Source of the DNA: Chloroflexota bacterium
GTDB lineage: Bacteria > Chloroflexota > Anaerolineae > Anaerolineales > Anaerolineaceae
NCBI GenBank assembly: GCA_023406965.1
Contig: JAEXTI010000135.1
Location: forward strand, 1-11,357
Reading direction: 5' to 3'
Length of the DNA: 11,357 nucleotides
In this document: in pieces, positions 1 to 7,220 of the stretch
How positions within the stretch are numbered: position 1 is the stretch's first letter
How the letters are laid out: each line of letters starts with the position of its first letter
Notes under the pieces: model-generated
Databases searched by the model: none
Told to the model about the DNA's origin: nothing
What the model saw: only the letters and a program-made list of their open reading frames with translations
Position numbers and translations under genes: made by a program

Positions 1-663
1 GAGCCCGAAGTGGGTGGTGAGCCCACGGAAGAGGGGAATGGACTCGGCGTAATCGGTCAGGCGGGGGAGCCAGGCGTTGCGCGGGAAGACTTTCGACATC
101 TGGAAGCCGCCATCCGACCAGACCGCGAAGATGAAGTAGTTGTTCCAGGAGATGGCGATGTAGTTGAGCATGAGGGTGGAAATGATCTCGTTGACCTGGA
201 AACGAGCCTTGAGAAAACCGGGGATGAAGCCCCAGATGGCGCCCGCGGCCATGCCAAAGACGATCATGGTGAGGATAAACAGCCAGCGCGGCGCGTCTTC
301 GGGCAAAACCGGCAGCAGCACTACTGCGCTGGCCCCGAAGGCGCCGATGAAAAACTGCCCTTCAGCGCCGATGTTCCATAACTTCATCCGGAAGGCCAGC
401 GTGCAGGCCAGGCCGACCAGAATGAGAGGGATGGCTTTGACCATTGTGTCGGAGAAGACACCAATGCTGCCAAAAGAGGCTCGGGCGATGTGAGCATAAG
501 ACGCCCAGGGATTGCCACCCGCCAATGCCAGGACGATGGCGCCGATGAGCAAGGCCACCACTACCGAAAGCAACGACAGCACCCACGGATACCAGCGCGG
601 CGGCTGCACCAGGCGAGGCTCCAGTACAACACGGAAAGGCAGACGTTCGAGGAGCTTATTCAT
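1..663 (-). CDS. BMP-type (nucleoside/simple sugar) ABC transporter permease, 3' end missing
   Basis: Inner-membrane subunit of a nucleoside or purine importer. The frame stays open from ATG at 663 to the window edge, giving 221 residues; the stop and C-terminal half lie outside. Visible hydrophobic segments are at roughly residues 27-49, 75-91, 104-120 and 127-148. The family-typical stretches NIGAEGQ (97-103) and EIISTLMLNYIA (159-170) are clear and match the NupB/YufP branch of the BPD_transp_2 permeases as I know them. A GGAGG lies 6 nt before the ATG, inside the end of the ATPase gene. The start overlaps the ATPase stop by 8 nt (ATGAATAA), indicating translational coupling. Such systems normally carry two different permeases, so a second probably follows off the left edge. 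Family assignment is firm; the substrate is inferred. Confidence 0.9.
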   Translation of the reverse strand, partial: MNKLLERLPFRVVLEPRLVQPPRWYPWVLSLLSVVVALLIGAIVLALAGGNPWASYAHIARASFGSIGVFSDTMVKAIPLILVGLACTLAFRMKLWNIGAEGQFFIGAFGASAVVLLPVLPEDAPRWLFILTMIVFGMAAGAIWGFIPGFLKARFQVNEIISTLMLNYIAISWNNYFIFAVWSDGGFQMSKVFPRNAWLPRLTDYAESIPLFRGLTTHFGL

Positions 664-2224
664 GGGCGACCTCCATGTGATCGGCGAGTTGATCCTGCCG
701 CACGCCGGTCATCATCAGGCCAATGTGCTGGACGTTGCCGTCGGTAACCTCTCCCATGATGGCTCCTTCATAGATAACTGCCACGCGGTCGCTGAGATCA
801 ATGAGTTCTTCCAATTCTTCCGAGATGAGCAGGATGGCGGCTCCTGCGTCGCGCTGGGCCAGCAGCAGGCGGTGAACGCCTTCAATGGCGCCGACGTCCA
901 GCCCGCGGGTGGGCTGCATGGCGATCATCAGAGCGGGCTGGCTGGAGATTTCACGCGCCAGGATGACTCGCTGGAGGTTGCCGCCGGAGAGCAGCCGCAC
1001 GGGGGTATCCAGGGTAGGGGCAATAATTTCGTAGGCTTGCTTCAATTCCGATGCGTAATTGGTTGCGGCGATAGTGTTCATCATCCAGCCGCGGGCGATG
1101 GGCGCATGTTTGTACTTTTTCATGATCACGTTGTCGGTAACGCTCAAATTGGGGGCGCTGCCAACGTGGGTACGGTCTTCGGGAATGTGCGAAACGCCAT
1201 GGTGGATGCCGGTATTGACGGAGCGGTTGGTGATGTTATCCCCATCGACCAGCACGCGGCCTTTTTCGGCCTTACGCAGCCCGGTGACTACGTCAGCCAG
1301 CTCGCGCTGGCCGTTTCCGGCAACGCCGGCCAGGCCGACAATTTCGCCCTGCCGCACTTGCAGGGATAAACCGCGTAAAGCTTTAAGGCCTTTGTCGTTT
1401 TCGGCCCACAAATCTTCCAGTTGTAAAACGACTTTGCCTGGCTGGCAGGGTTTTTTCTCCAGGCTAAAGATGACCTCGCGCCCAACCATCAGGCGGGCCA
1501 GGTCGGTTTTGGTCATCGAGCGGGTTTCAACGCCGGATGCAGTGCTGACACCGCGCCGCAGGACGCTGACCCGGTCGGCTATTTGCGAAACCTCGTGCAG
1601 CTTATGGCTGATGAAAATGATCGATTTGCCCTGGGCAACCATTGCCCGCAGGGTGTTAAAGAGTTCGTCTACTTCAGTGGGGGCCAGAACAGCGGTGGGC
1701 TCATCCATGATGAGGATGTTCGCGCCGCGGTACAGCATTTTGAGGATTTCAACGCGCTGCTGCTCGCCCACCGAAAGCTGCCAGACGTGCGCGCGGGGGT
1801 CAACCTTGAGGCCAAAGCGCTCGCTCAGTTTGGCAATTTCCTGCTCGTATTTGGGTAATTGCATGAAGAAGCGCGGCTCGTCCAGTCCGAGAAGAATGTT
1901 TTCGGCGACCGTTTGGGAAGGTACCAGCATGAAATGCTGGTGGATCATGCCGATGCCGGCCTGGATGGCGGGGCGCGGCGAAGAGAAGGCGACCGGTTTT
2001 CCGTTGACCAGGATGGACCCACCATCGGGATGGTACAAACCGGCCAGGATGTTCATCAACGTACTTTTTCCCGCCCCATTTTCCCCTAACAGGGCATGAA
2101 TTTCCCCTTTACGCAATTCAAAGTCAACGTGATCGTTGGCTACAACGCCCGGGAAGTGTTTAACGATTCCGCGCATTTGCACAACGATTTCGGGGAGAGA
2201 GGATGGAGTGGGTTGGTCGTCCAT
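656..2224 (-). CDS. ABC transporter ATPase with two nucleotide-binding domains (nucleoside/purine importer)
   Basis: Cytoplasmic energising subunit, 522 aa, the usual length for the tandem-domain RbsA/MglA/NupA class. Domain 1 is complete: Walker [10 protein letters not shown] (47-55), Q-loop Q96, signature LSVGEQQ (150-156), Walker B LIMDEP (171-176) and switch H207. Domain 2 keeps the signature LSGGNLQ (412-418). Its P-loop is degenerate (GVAGNGQRE, 300-308, no Lys), and its Walker B reads [11 protein letters not shown], with Met436 and Gln437 where Asp-Glu is usual. From memory, [10 protein letters not shown] is typical of BMP-linked ATPases, so this is family character rather than decay. 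ATG at 2224 has a modest AAGAGG 4 nt upstream. The gene follows the binding-protein gene after 135 bases containing a stem-loop, and overlaps the permease start by 8 nt. Confidence 0.95.
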   Translation of the reverse strand: MDDQPTPSSLPEIVVQMRGIVKHFPGVVANDHVDFELRKGEIHALLGENGAGKSTLMNILAGLYHPDGGSILVNGKPVAFSSPRPAIQAGIGMIHQHFMLVPSQTVAENILLGLDEPRFFMQLPKYEQEIAKLSERFGLKVDPRAHVWQLSVGEQQRVEILKMLYRGANILIMDEPTAVLAPTEVDELFNTLRAMVAQGKSIIFISHKLHEVSQIADRVSVLRRGVSTASGVETRSMTKTDLARLMVGREVIFSLEKKPCQPGKVVLQLEDLWAENDKGLKALRGLSLQVRQGEIVGLAGVAGNGQRELADVVTGLRKAEKGRVLVDGDNITNRSVNTGIHHGVSHIPEDRTHVGSAPNLSVTDNVIMKKYKHAPIARGWMMNTIAATNYASELKQAYEIIAPTLDTPVRLLSGGNLQRVILAREISSQPALMIAMQPTRGLDVGAIEGVHRLLLAQRDAGAAILLISEELEELIDLSDRVAVIYEGAIMGEVTDGNVQHIGLMMTGVRQDQLADHMEVAHE

Positions 2225-2276
2225 AGGGCCTCTTGTTACAACGTACGAGTAAGTTTTCGATCTGCGATCTTGAATT

Positions 2277-2327
2277 TCGACGCCACATAAACGATTTGGA
2301 TGGACCAGCCCGTCTATGTGGCGTCGA
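2277..2327 (-). other. Intergenic stem-loop between binding-protein and ATPase genes
   Basis: CGACGCCACATA (2278-2289) and TATGTGGCGTCG (2315-2326) are perfect 12-base inverted arms. A further T-A pair (2277/2327) extends them to 13 bp, around a 25-base loop. No T-run follows on the minus strand (AAATTC comes next), so it does not look like a simple terminator. Hairpins just after a binding-protein gene often protect the upstream mRNA or lower expression of the downstream membrane and ATPase genes; that role here is inferred. Confidence 0.7.
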
Positions 2328-2359
2328 GCTTACATGCTTACAACAGAATCCTCAAGGGA

Positions 2360-3562
2360 TTAGTTACCCGAGGGCAATTCAGCGGTAATGCCTTCGGCCC
2401 ACCACTTCATGCAGTAGGTGCAGCCCAGGCCGTATTCGGGGAACTGGTCAAGGTCAGCCTGCTCAAGCGCCGAACCGGCAGGAACGATTTCGTTGCCAGC
2501 GTTGTCATTGATCGGGCCCATGAAGACGTCGAAGCGGTTAAACTCACCCGTCAGCGACTTGGCGACCAGGTCTTTGACCTCAGCGACCACCTCGGCGGGC
2601 AGCTCGGCTACGCCGGCAGTCATCGTTTCGCCTTCCATGAAGCCGTACAGGCCCAACGCGCCGGTCTCGGCATCGAAGTAATCAAAGCCAGGAACGTAGG
2701 TTCCGGCGATGACCCGCTCGGCGATGTCGGCATACACGGGACCCCAGTTCCAGTACGGGGCAGTAAGGCAGCGTTCGGCCTTGCAGGAGCCGGACCAGTC
2801 ATAGGTCACGCCCCACTTACCCTTCTCGGTAGCCACATCGGCCACGGCGGGGGTATCGGCGCCGGTGAAGACAACCTGAGCGCCGGCGTCGAACAAGGAC
2901 GCAGCAGCTTCCTTCTCGATCACGGGGTCATGCCAGGTGTTGATCCAGCGGACGTCCATGGTGCACTCGGGGCAGGTTTTGCGCATGCCCAGGGCGATGG
3001 CATTGCCCAGGCGCAGTTCTTCGGGGATGGGGAAGGTAGCCATATAGCCGAGTTTGGGGTTGCCGTCCATTTTGGCGCGGGCGCCCGCCAGCATACCGGC
3101 GAGGTACTTCATGGTTTCCATGCCACCGAACAGGTTGCCGAAGTTGGTCCCGTTGGTTTTGATGCCACTGGTGTGGATGTACATGGTGTCGGGGAATTCA
3201 GCCGCCACGGTCTCCATGGGGTCCATGAAACCGTAGGAGGTGCCGAAGATCAGATCGAAACCCTTGCGCGACAGAGCACGGAAGACCTGTTCGGAGTCAG
3301 CGCCTTCAGGAACGTTCTCGATGTAGGCGATGTGCACATTTTCAACGTTCTGAGCGACGTATTCCAGGCCTTCGTAGTGAGCCTGTGACCAGCCGCCATC
3401 GTCATGTGGGCCAATCAATACCATACCGATGTTGAACTTGCCCTTCTGGACATCGGGGATTTGGAAAGATCCGACCATTTCGGGTTTGGGGCCGCAGGCG
3501 CTCAATACGAACGCAAAAAGCATTACAACGGCCAGAACACGCATTGCTGCAAACTTAGACAT
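2360..3562 (-). CDS. BMP-family ABC substrate-binding lipoprotein (nucleoside/purine type)
   Basis: Extracytoplasmic, lipid-anchored receptor that delivers ligand to the ABC importer encoded just downstream. The chosen ATG at 3562 gives 400 aa and has GGAGGAG 4 nt upstream; a 15-residue upstream extension of the frame lacks such a site. The signal peptide has a basic start, a hydrophobic core (about 8-20) and lipobox LSAC with Cys23. The body shows BMP features: IGMVLIGPHDDGGWSQ (45-60), FDLIFGTSYGFMDP (102-115) and GTNFGNLFGG (138-147). Six further cysteines (C197, C200, C260, C265, C381, C384), two pairs as CxxC, are more than I expect for this family. The neighbours suggest a purine or nucleoside ligand; sugars cannot be excluded. 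It is the first gene of the left unit, behind a long leader. Confidence 0.93.
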   Translation of the reverse strand: MSKFAAMRVLAVVMLFAFVLSACGPKPEMVGSFQIPDVQKGKFNIGMVLIGPHDDGGWSQAHYEGLEYVAQNVENVHIAYIENVPEGADSEQVFRALSRKGFDLIFGTSYGFMDPMETVAAEFPDTMYIHTSGIKTNGTNFGNLFGGMETMKYLAGMLAGARAKMDGNPKLGYMATFPIPEELRLGNAIALGMRKTCPECTMDVRWINTWHDPVIEKEAAASLFDAGAQVVFTGADTPAVADVATEKGKWGVTYDWSGSCKAERCLTAPYWNWGPVYADIAERVIAGTYVPGFDYFDAETGALGLYGFMEGETMTAGVAELPAEVVAEVKDLVAKSLTGEFNRFDVFMGPINDNAGNEIVPAGSALEQADLDQFPEYGLGCTYCMKWWAEGITAELPSGN

Positions 3563-3756
3563 AATTCTCCTCCAATGTGCGAAAAACGGAAAGTAAGGAA
3601 CACTCAACCAGACAACAGGCTTGAAAAACTTAACTAGGACTCACCTCCTTACAAAGTTTCTCATGAGCGAACTTCAGATTCTCATTCAATCATGAAACTG
3701 AAAATGCCGCCTTGACCGTGGAAAGTGGATCGTTTTCCACGAGGGCGACTGCCTGT

Positions 3757-3769
3757 GTGTATTGTACAC
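3757..3769. promoter_or_regulatory. Palindrome GTGTA-N3-TACAC over a candidate -10, possible operator
   Basis: The sequence GTGTATTGTACAC is a perfect 5-bp dyad around three bases. It covers the TACAAT hexamer (minus strand, 3761-3766), the best -10-like element upstream of the binding-protein gene. A dimeric repressor bound here would block initiation. Which regulator would bind is unknown; the GntR-type protein encoded at 7267-8058 is one possibility. Confidence 0.35.
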
Positions 3770-3804
3770 CGAAAGTTTTGGCATAGAACGGATTCGCCGG
3801 GTGA

Positions 3805-3822
3805 CAAAAGTCATGATTTTTG
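3805..3822. promoter_or_regulatory. 18-bp near-perfect palindrome with TCATGA core, possible operator
   Basis: CAAAAgTCATGAtTTTTG is self-complementary except for one mismatched pair (3810/3817). It overlaps the candidate -35 TTGTCA (3802-3807, minus strand) of the transporter operon. Size and position suit a dimeric transcription-factor site. No binding factor can be named from sequence. Confidence 0.35.
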
Positions 3823-3875
3823 AGGAGGTTGTCTAAACAGGACCGGATAGTACGAAACCCCAAAGAGTTAGCAGA

Positions 3876-3908
3876 AAACCCTAAGGGTCTTTAAGACCCT
3901 TAGGGTTT
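3876..3908 (-). terminator. Intrinsic terminator at the end of the purine-catabolic operon
   Basis: A 33-base palindrome has 16-base arms (AAACCCTAAGGGTCTT, 3876-3891, and its complement 3893-3908) around one central base. Read on the minus strand it begins 12 bases after the carbamate kinase stop and is followed by TTTT, a short but usable T-tract. It separates the catabolic unit from the transporter unit. On the plus strand it lacks a T-tract beyond TTT. Confidence 0.8.
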
Positions 3909-3920
3909 AGAGATACCTGT

Positions 3921-4874
3921 CTAAGGCACCACCCAGGTGCCTGTTTCGCCTTTCAGGGCGCGTCCGATGTTTTCGGGTGTGGTGATGAGGGCCTCTTTGC
4001 CGCCGTTTTCCAGGTAGCGGAGGATGGCCTGAATCTTGGGCAGCATGGAGCCTTTGGCGAAATGCCCTTCTTCGATATATTGTTTGGCCTCTGCCACGGT
4101 CATGCGGTCCAGGAGTTTTTCGTTGGGCTTGCCGAAATTCAGGGCCACTTTTTCCACGGCAGTGGAGATGATGAACAGGTCAGCGTTAATCGCCTGGGCC
4201 AGCAGGCTGGAGGCGAAATCCTTGTCGATGACGGCAGGGGCGCCGATGTAGTTGCCGTCGCCGGGGTCGATGACCGGAATGCCGCCGCCGCCCACCGTGA
4301 TGACGATGATCCCGGTGGCGATGAGGGCCTTGACCGTGTCAAGCTCGACGACTTCTTGGGGCAGGGGCGAGGCGACCACGCGGCGCCAGCCGCGCCCGGC
4401 GTCTTCCACCACCGACCAGCCCAGCTCGCTCTTCTTGCGCAGAGCTTCTTCCTGGCCCATGAACCCGCCGATGGGTTTTGTGGGGTGTTGGAAGGCCGGG
4501 TCGTTGACATCGACCAGCACCTGGGTGATGATGGTGGCGACATTTTGCTTGATGTTGCGTTGGAAGAGCTCGTTTTGCAGGTTTTGCTGGAGGAGGTAAC
4601 CGATGAGGCCCTGACTTTCCGCCCCGCATACGTCCAGGGGCGTCTCGGGAATGCCTTCGGCCTTGGCGGCGACTTCGGATTGACGCAAGATCAAGCCTAC
4701 CTGTGGGCCATTGCCGTGGCCAATGGCAACGTTCCAGCCGTTTTCAATCATATCGGCAATGTGGAAGGTGGTGTCTTTGGCCGCCTGGTACTGGTCCTCG
4801 ATGGATTGATGGGCGTTGTCTTTTATCAGCGAATTGCCCCCAATGGCAATGACTGCTGTCTTCTTTTGGGTCAT
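3921..4874 (-). CDS. arcC: Carbamate kinase (ArcC/YqeA family)
   Basis: Cytoplasmic enzyme transferring phosphate between carbamoyl phosphate and ADP; in catabolic use it yields ATP, ammonia and CO2. From ATG at 4874 it is 317 aa, a normal length. This start has AGGAG with 5 nt spacing, whereas an in-frame TTG at 4889 would put that site inside the gene. Recognisable blocks are IGGNSL (11-16), GHGNGPQVG (52-60), NDPAFQHPTKPIG (124-136, with Lys133), GGGGIP (195-200), IDKDFASSLLA (216-226), and SMLPKIQA (276-283) with Lys280. It follows the YgeW-like gene by 55 bases and is last before a terminator. No arginine deiminase gene is nearby, so carbamoyl phosphate more likely comes from purine-derived ureido compounds, as suggested for E. 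coli YqeA. The substrate source is inferred. Confidence 0.95.
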   Translation of the reverse strand: MTQKKTAVIAIGGNSLIKDNAHQSIEDQYQAAKDTTFHIADMIENGWNVAIGHGNGPQVGLILRQSEVAAKAEGIPETPLDVCGAESQGLIGYLLQQNLQNELFQRNIKQNVATIITQVLVDVNDPAFQHPTKPIGGFMGQEEALRKKSELGWSVVEDAGRGWRRVVASPLPQEVVELDTVKALIATGIIVITVGGGGIPVIDPGDGNYIGAPAVIDKDFASSLLAQAINADLFIISTAVEKVALNFGKPNEKLLDRMTVAEAKQYIEEGHFAKGSMLPKIQAILRYLENGGKEALITTPENIGRALKGETGTWVVP

Positions 4875-4929
4875 GGTTTCTCCTACCAAATCAAAAGGTT
4901 ATTCGGTACCAAACTGATCCGAACCAACT

Positions 4930-5910
4930 TTAGCCCATAGTTAAGGCCATGACGGCTTTCTGAGCATGCAAGCGGTTTTCGGCTTCGTCGTAAACCACCG
5001 AATGCGGCCCATCGATGACCTCGTCGGTCACTTCCAGGTTGCGGTCAGCAGGCAGGCAGTGCATATAGATAGAATCGTCTTTGGTGAGGTTCATGCGGCG
5101 CTGGTCGGTGATCCAACTGCGGTATTTCTCGATGAGGGCCTTGCCTTCTTCTTTTCCGGTGGTGGTGACCAGCGGCCCCCACGACTTGGGGTAGACCACG
5201 TCGGCGTCTTTGAAGGCTTCGTCCATATTGTCGGTCACTTCAAAGCCGACCTGGTATTTGCGGGCGTTCTCGCGGGCCTGATCCATGATCTCGGGCATGA
5301 GCTTGAACTCCGGTGGGTGGGCCAGGACGACATCGCAGCCGAAGCGGGTGAGCTGCAAGATGAGCGATTGGGGCACGGAGATGGGCTTGCTGTACGAAGC
5401 GGCATAGGCCCAGGAGACGACCACTTTGCGGCGGCGCAGATCGCGGCCTTTCTTTTCGATGATGGTCATCAAATCGGCCAGGCATTGGAAGGGATGGTAA
5501 ACGTCACACTGCATGTTGAGCACGGGCACGCGCGAGTGTTTGGCGACCTCGTTAATGTAGCTGTTGCCGAATTGCCAGTCGCACTGGCGGATGGCGATGC
5601 CGTCGAAGTAGCGCCCGAAGATCTGGCCGATCTCTTTGGCGGTGTCGCCGTGGGAGATTTGGGTTGAGTCAGAGTCGATGAAGGCTGCGTGACCGCCCAG
5701 TTGGGCCATGCCGGCTTCAAACGAGCCGCGGGTGCGGGTGCTGGTGAAGAAGAACAGCATCGCCAAAACCTTGTCACGCAAGTAGGGATGGGCTTCATTG
5801 AGGGCGCGTTTGCGCTTCAGATCGAAGGCCACATCCAAAACGGTTTCGACTTCCTCTTTGCTGAAATCGAGGTCTCCGATTAGATCACGACCGTGTAAGA
5901 ATGTTTGCAT
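4930..5910 (-). CDS. ygeW: YgeW-like transcarbamylase (carbamoyltransferase, not a typical ornithine enzyme)
   Basis: Member of the aspartate/ornithine carbamoyltransferase superfamily, 326 aa from ATG at 5910 with GGAGG 7 nt upstream. The carbamoyl-phosphate loop STRTRGSFE (57-65), HPFQCLAD (139-146) and HCLPAD (284-289) are intact, so it should be catalytic. Where ornithine enzymes have an SMG loop, it has YPKSWGP (240-246). Together with SWAYAASYSKPISVP (166-180) and VVLAHPPEFKLMPE (194-207), this resembles E. coli YgeW as I remember it. YgeW acts on an unresolved ureido-type substrate in purine or urate breakdown. Placement between YgeY-like and carbamate kinase genes suggests the phosphorolytic direction: ureido compound plus phosphate gives amine plus carbamoyl phosphate. 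Ornithine or putrescine carbamoyltransferase is the alternative. The superfamily is certain; the substrate is inferred. Confidence 0.88.
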   Translation of the reverse strand: MQTFLHGRDLIGDLDFSKEEVETVLDVAFDLKRKRALNEAHPYLRDKVLAMLFFFTSTRTRGSFEAGMAQLGGHAAFIDSDSTQISHGDTAKEIGQIFGRYFDGIAIRQCDWQFGNSYINEVAKHSRVPVLNMQCDVYHPFQCLADLMTIIEKKGRDLRRRKVVVSWAYAASYSKPISVPQSLILQLTRFGCDVVLAHPPEFKLMPEIMDQARENARKYQVGFEVTDNMDEAFKDADVVYPKSWGPLVTTTGKEEGKALIEKYRSWITDQRRMNLTKDDSIYMHCLPADRNLEVTDEVIDGPHSVVYDEAENRLHAQKAVMALTMG

Positions 5911-5965
5911 AAGTTTGCCTCCAAAAAGTTTACCTGTCGGGCCGGGTTGGCCGCGCAGAATTTGA

Positions 5966-7171
5966 TTAAGCCAATAATGCGGGCAATACCGCGTAGAACT
6001 CGGTGGCCTTGACCACTTCGGCCAAGGGGATACGCTCGTCGGTGGCGTGGGCAAAACGCTCATCGCCGGGACCAAAGCCGATGCTAGGGATGCCAGCTTT
6101 TCCGGCCCAATAGATGCCGTTGGTGCTGAAATCCCATTTGCCGCTGGGCGTTTCGGTCAGGCCGATCAACTTGCGGGCCTGCTGCCCGGCTTGCACCAAC
6201 GGATGCTCTTCTTCCAGCGCCCAGGCCGGGAAGTATTTGTCGACCGGGAAGACGAAACCGGTGTAGGAAGGCTCGTCGTAAAACAGCTCTTCGACGATAA
6301 TGTCGTTGCGCAACTCGGCAGGGACCAATCCGCGAATTTGCTCGACAGCGGAATCTTTGCTTTCGCCAAAGGTGAGGCGGCGGTCGATGAAGATGTAGGC
6401 TTCATCAGGCACGGCGTTGATGCTGGCGGTGCGCACATGCATGTCGGAAACGGTGATCTTGCCGTGCCCCAGGAAGGGATGGTCACCCAGTTGCGGCTCC
6501 AGGTCGCGGATGGCGGCGATGACGGGGATGAGCTTGTAGATGGCGTTTTCGCCGAGGTGGTTGCTGGCGGCATGAGCACTCTTGCCGCGGGCGGTGACCT
6601 TTAACTCGATACGGCCTTTATGGCCGCGGTACACGCGCATGGTGGTGGGCTCGCCGATGACCACGAAATCGGGGCGCACGCCGGGGTCCACTTCGACGAA
6701 GGTGTTGGGGGCGATGCCGTCACACCATTCTTCCATATTACCGAAGTAGTACACGGTCCAGCCGTCCAGCAGGCCCAGGTCGCGGGCAATAGCCAGGCCG
6801 TAGATCATGCCGGGGGTGCTGCCTTTTTCATCCACCGAGCCGCGCGCCCACAGCCAGCCGTCTTCCACCTTGCCCTGGAAGGGGTCGCAGGACCAATCGG
6901 CAGGGTCGCCGATGCCCACGGTGTCGATGTGCGAGTCGTAGACCAGCACGCGCGGGCCGCTGCCGATGCGCCCGAAGACGTTGCCCATCTTGTCGAAGCG
7001 CATTTCTTCGTAGCCCAGGGCGCGCATTTCTTGCAAGATGCGCTCGCCAACGTCTTTGAGCTGCGAGTTCATGCTGGGCAGCGCGCAAATTTCGCGAAAG
7101 AAGTGAATGATGGCCGGTTCGGCGTCGCGGACGCGACTTTGAACCTGTTCGAGAGATTTTGGATCAAGCAT
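5966..7171 (-). CDS. ygeY: M20-family metallohydrolase, YgeY-like (purine/urate catabolism)
   Basis: Cytoplasmic dinuclear-zinc amidohydrolase of the M20/ArgE/DapE class, 401 aa, close in length to E. coli YgeY. ATG at 7171 is preceded by AAGGA with 8 nt spacing. Likely metal and catalytic residues are H81 and D83 (DSHIDTVG), D114 (GSVDEKG), E147/E148 (NMEEWCDG), E174 (IGEPT) and H375 (FAHATDE). H200 (KSAHAA) lies in the dimerisation domain. WDFSTNGIYWAGKAGIPSIG (346-365) and FIDRRLTFGE (261-270) also recall YgeY. It would hydrolyse an amide or ureido bond in an intermediate of purine ring breakdown. Acetylornithine deacetylase is the label automatic annotation might give, but the YgeW-like and carbamate kinase genes downstream favour the YgeY reading. 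Substrate is not determinable from sequence. Confidence 0.9.
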   Translation of the reverse strand: MLDPKSLEQVQSRVRDAEPAIIHFFREICALPSMNSQLKDVGERILQEMRALGYEEMRFDKMGNVFGRIGSGPRVLVYDSHIDTVGIGDPADWSCDPFQGKVEDGWLWARGSVDEKGSTPGMIYGLAIARDLGLLDGWTVYYFGNMEEWCDGIAPNTFVEVDPGVRPDFVVIGEPTTMRVYRGHKGRIELKVTARGKSAHAASNHLGENAIYKLIPVIAAIRDLEPQLGDHPFLGHGKITVSDMHVRTASINAVPDEAYIFIDRRLTFGESKDSAVEQIRGLVPAELRNDIIVEELFYDEPSYTGFVFPVDKYFPAWALEEEHPLVQAGQQARKLIGLTETPSGKWDFSTNGIYWAGKAGIPSIGFGPGDERFAHATDERIPLAEVVKATEFYAVLPALLA

Positions 7172-7220
7172 AGGGTTTATCCTTGAATGTTAGTAACCGC
7201 ACAGATAGAGGTGGAAGATG

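Larger units (their letters stand above)
3563..3875 (-). promoter_or_regulatory. Long promoter and structured leader region of the transporter operon
   Basis: No convincing gene is seen here. Candidate minus-strand promoters are weak. TTGTCA (3802-3807) with TATGCC (3780-3785) has a 16-base spacer. A better -10, TACAAT (3761-3766), has only a poor -35. Palindromic sites lie at 3805-3822 and 3757-3769. GTGGAAA (3719-3725) and TTTCCAC (3735-3741) form another inverted pair. Nearer the gene, minus-strand bases 3699-3690 can pair with 3666-3655, while 3660-3654 can instead pair with 3631-3625. A strong Shine-Dalgarno-like AAGGAGGTGA (3650-3641) has no usable start after it. I do not recognise the purine riboswitch consensus. 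Confidence 0.45.

Noticed and set aside
296..655. Possible damage in domain 2 of the ATPase because Walker A and B are degenerate
   Set aside because: The region 656-1340 that encodes this domain has an intact signature, and [10 protein letters not shown] with a lysine-free P-loop is normal in BMP-linked ATPases; the flanking permease frame here is also intact.
1059..2099. Long plus-strand open frame (346 codons) opposite the ABC ATPase gene
   Set aside because: It lies antisense to an unmistakable ATPase, its translation is low-complexity Arg/Ser/Pro-rich, and it lacks recognisable domains; such frames arise from GC-rich coding on the other strand.
2300..3388. Plus-strand open frame of 362 codons opposite the BMP lipoprotein gene
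   Set aside because: Antisense shadow of a clear gene with a lipobox and family motifs; no ribosome site or homology is apparent.
3563..3607. Upstream extension of the BMP lipoprotein by 15 residues
   Set aside because: The extension would place the GGAGGAG ribosome site inside the gene and put a non-signal-like segment before the signal peptide; ATG at 3562 fits far better.
3563..3875. Classical purine (guanine/adenine) riboswitch
   Set aside because: I could not find the conserved loop and junction sequences of that class on the minus strand, although the leader can fold in alternative ways.
4930..5910. Plain ornithine carbamoyltransferase of arginine metabolism
   Set aside because: The SMG loop is replaced by KSWGP, and the YgeY-like, deaminase and regulator neighbours point to purine breakdown.
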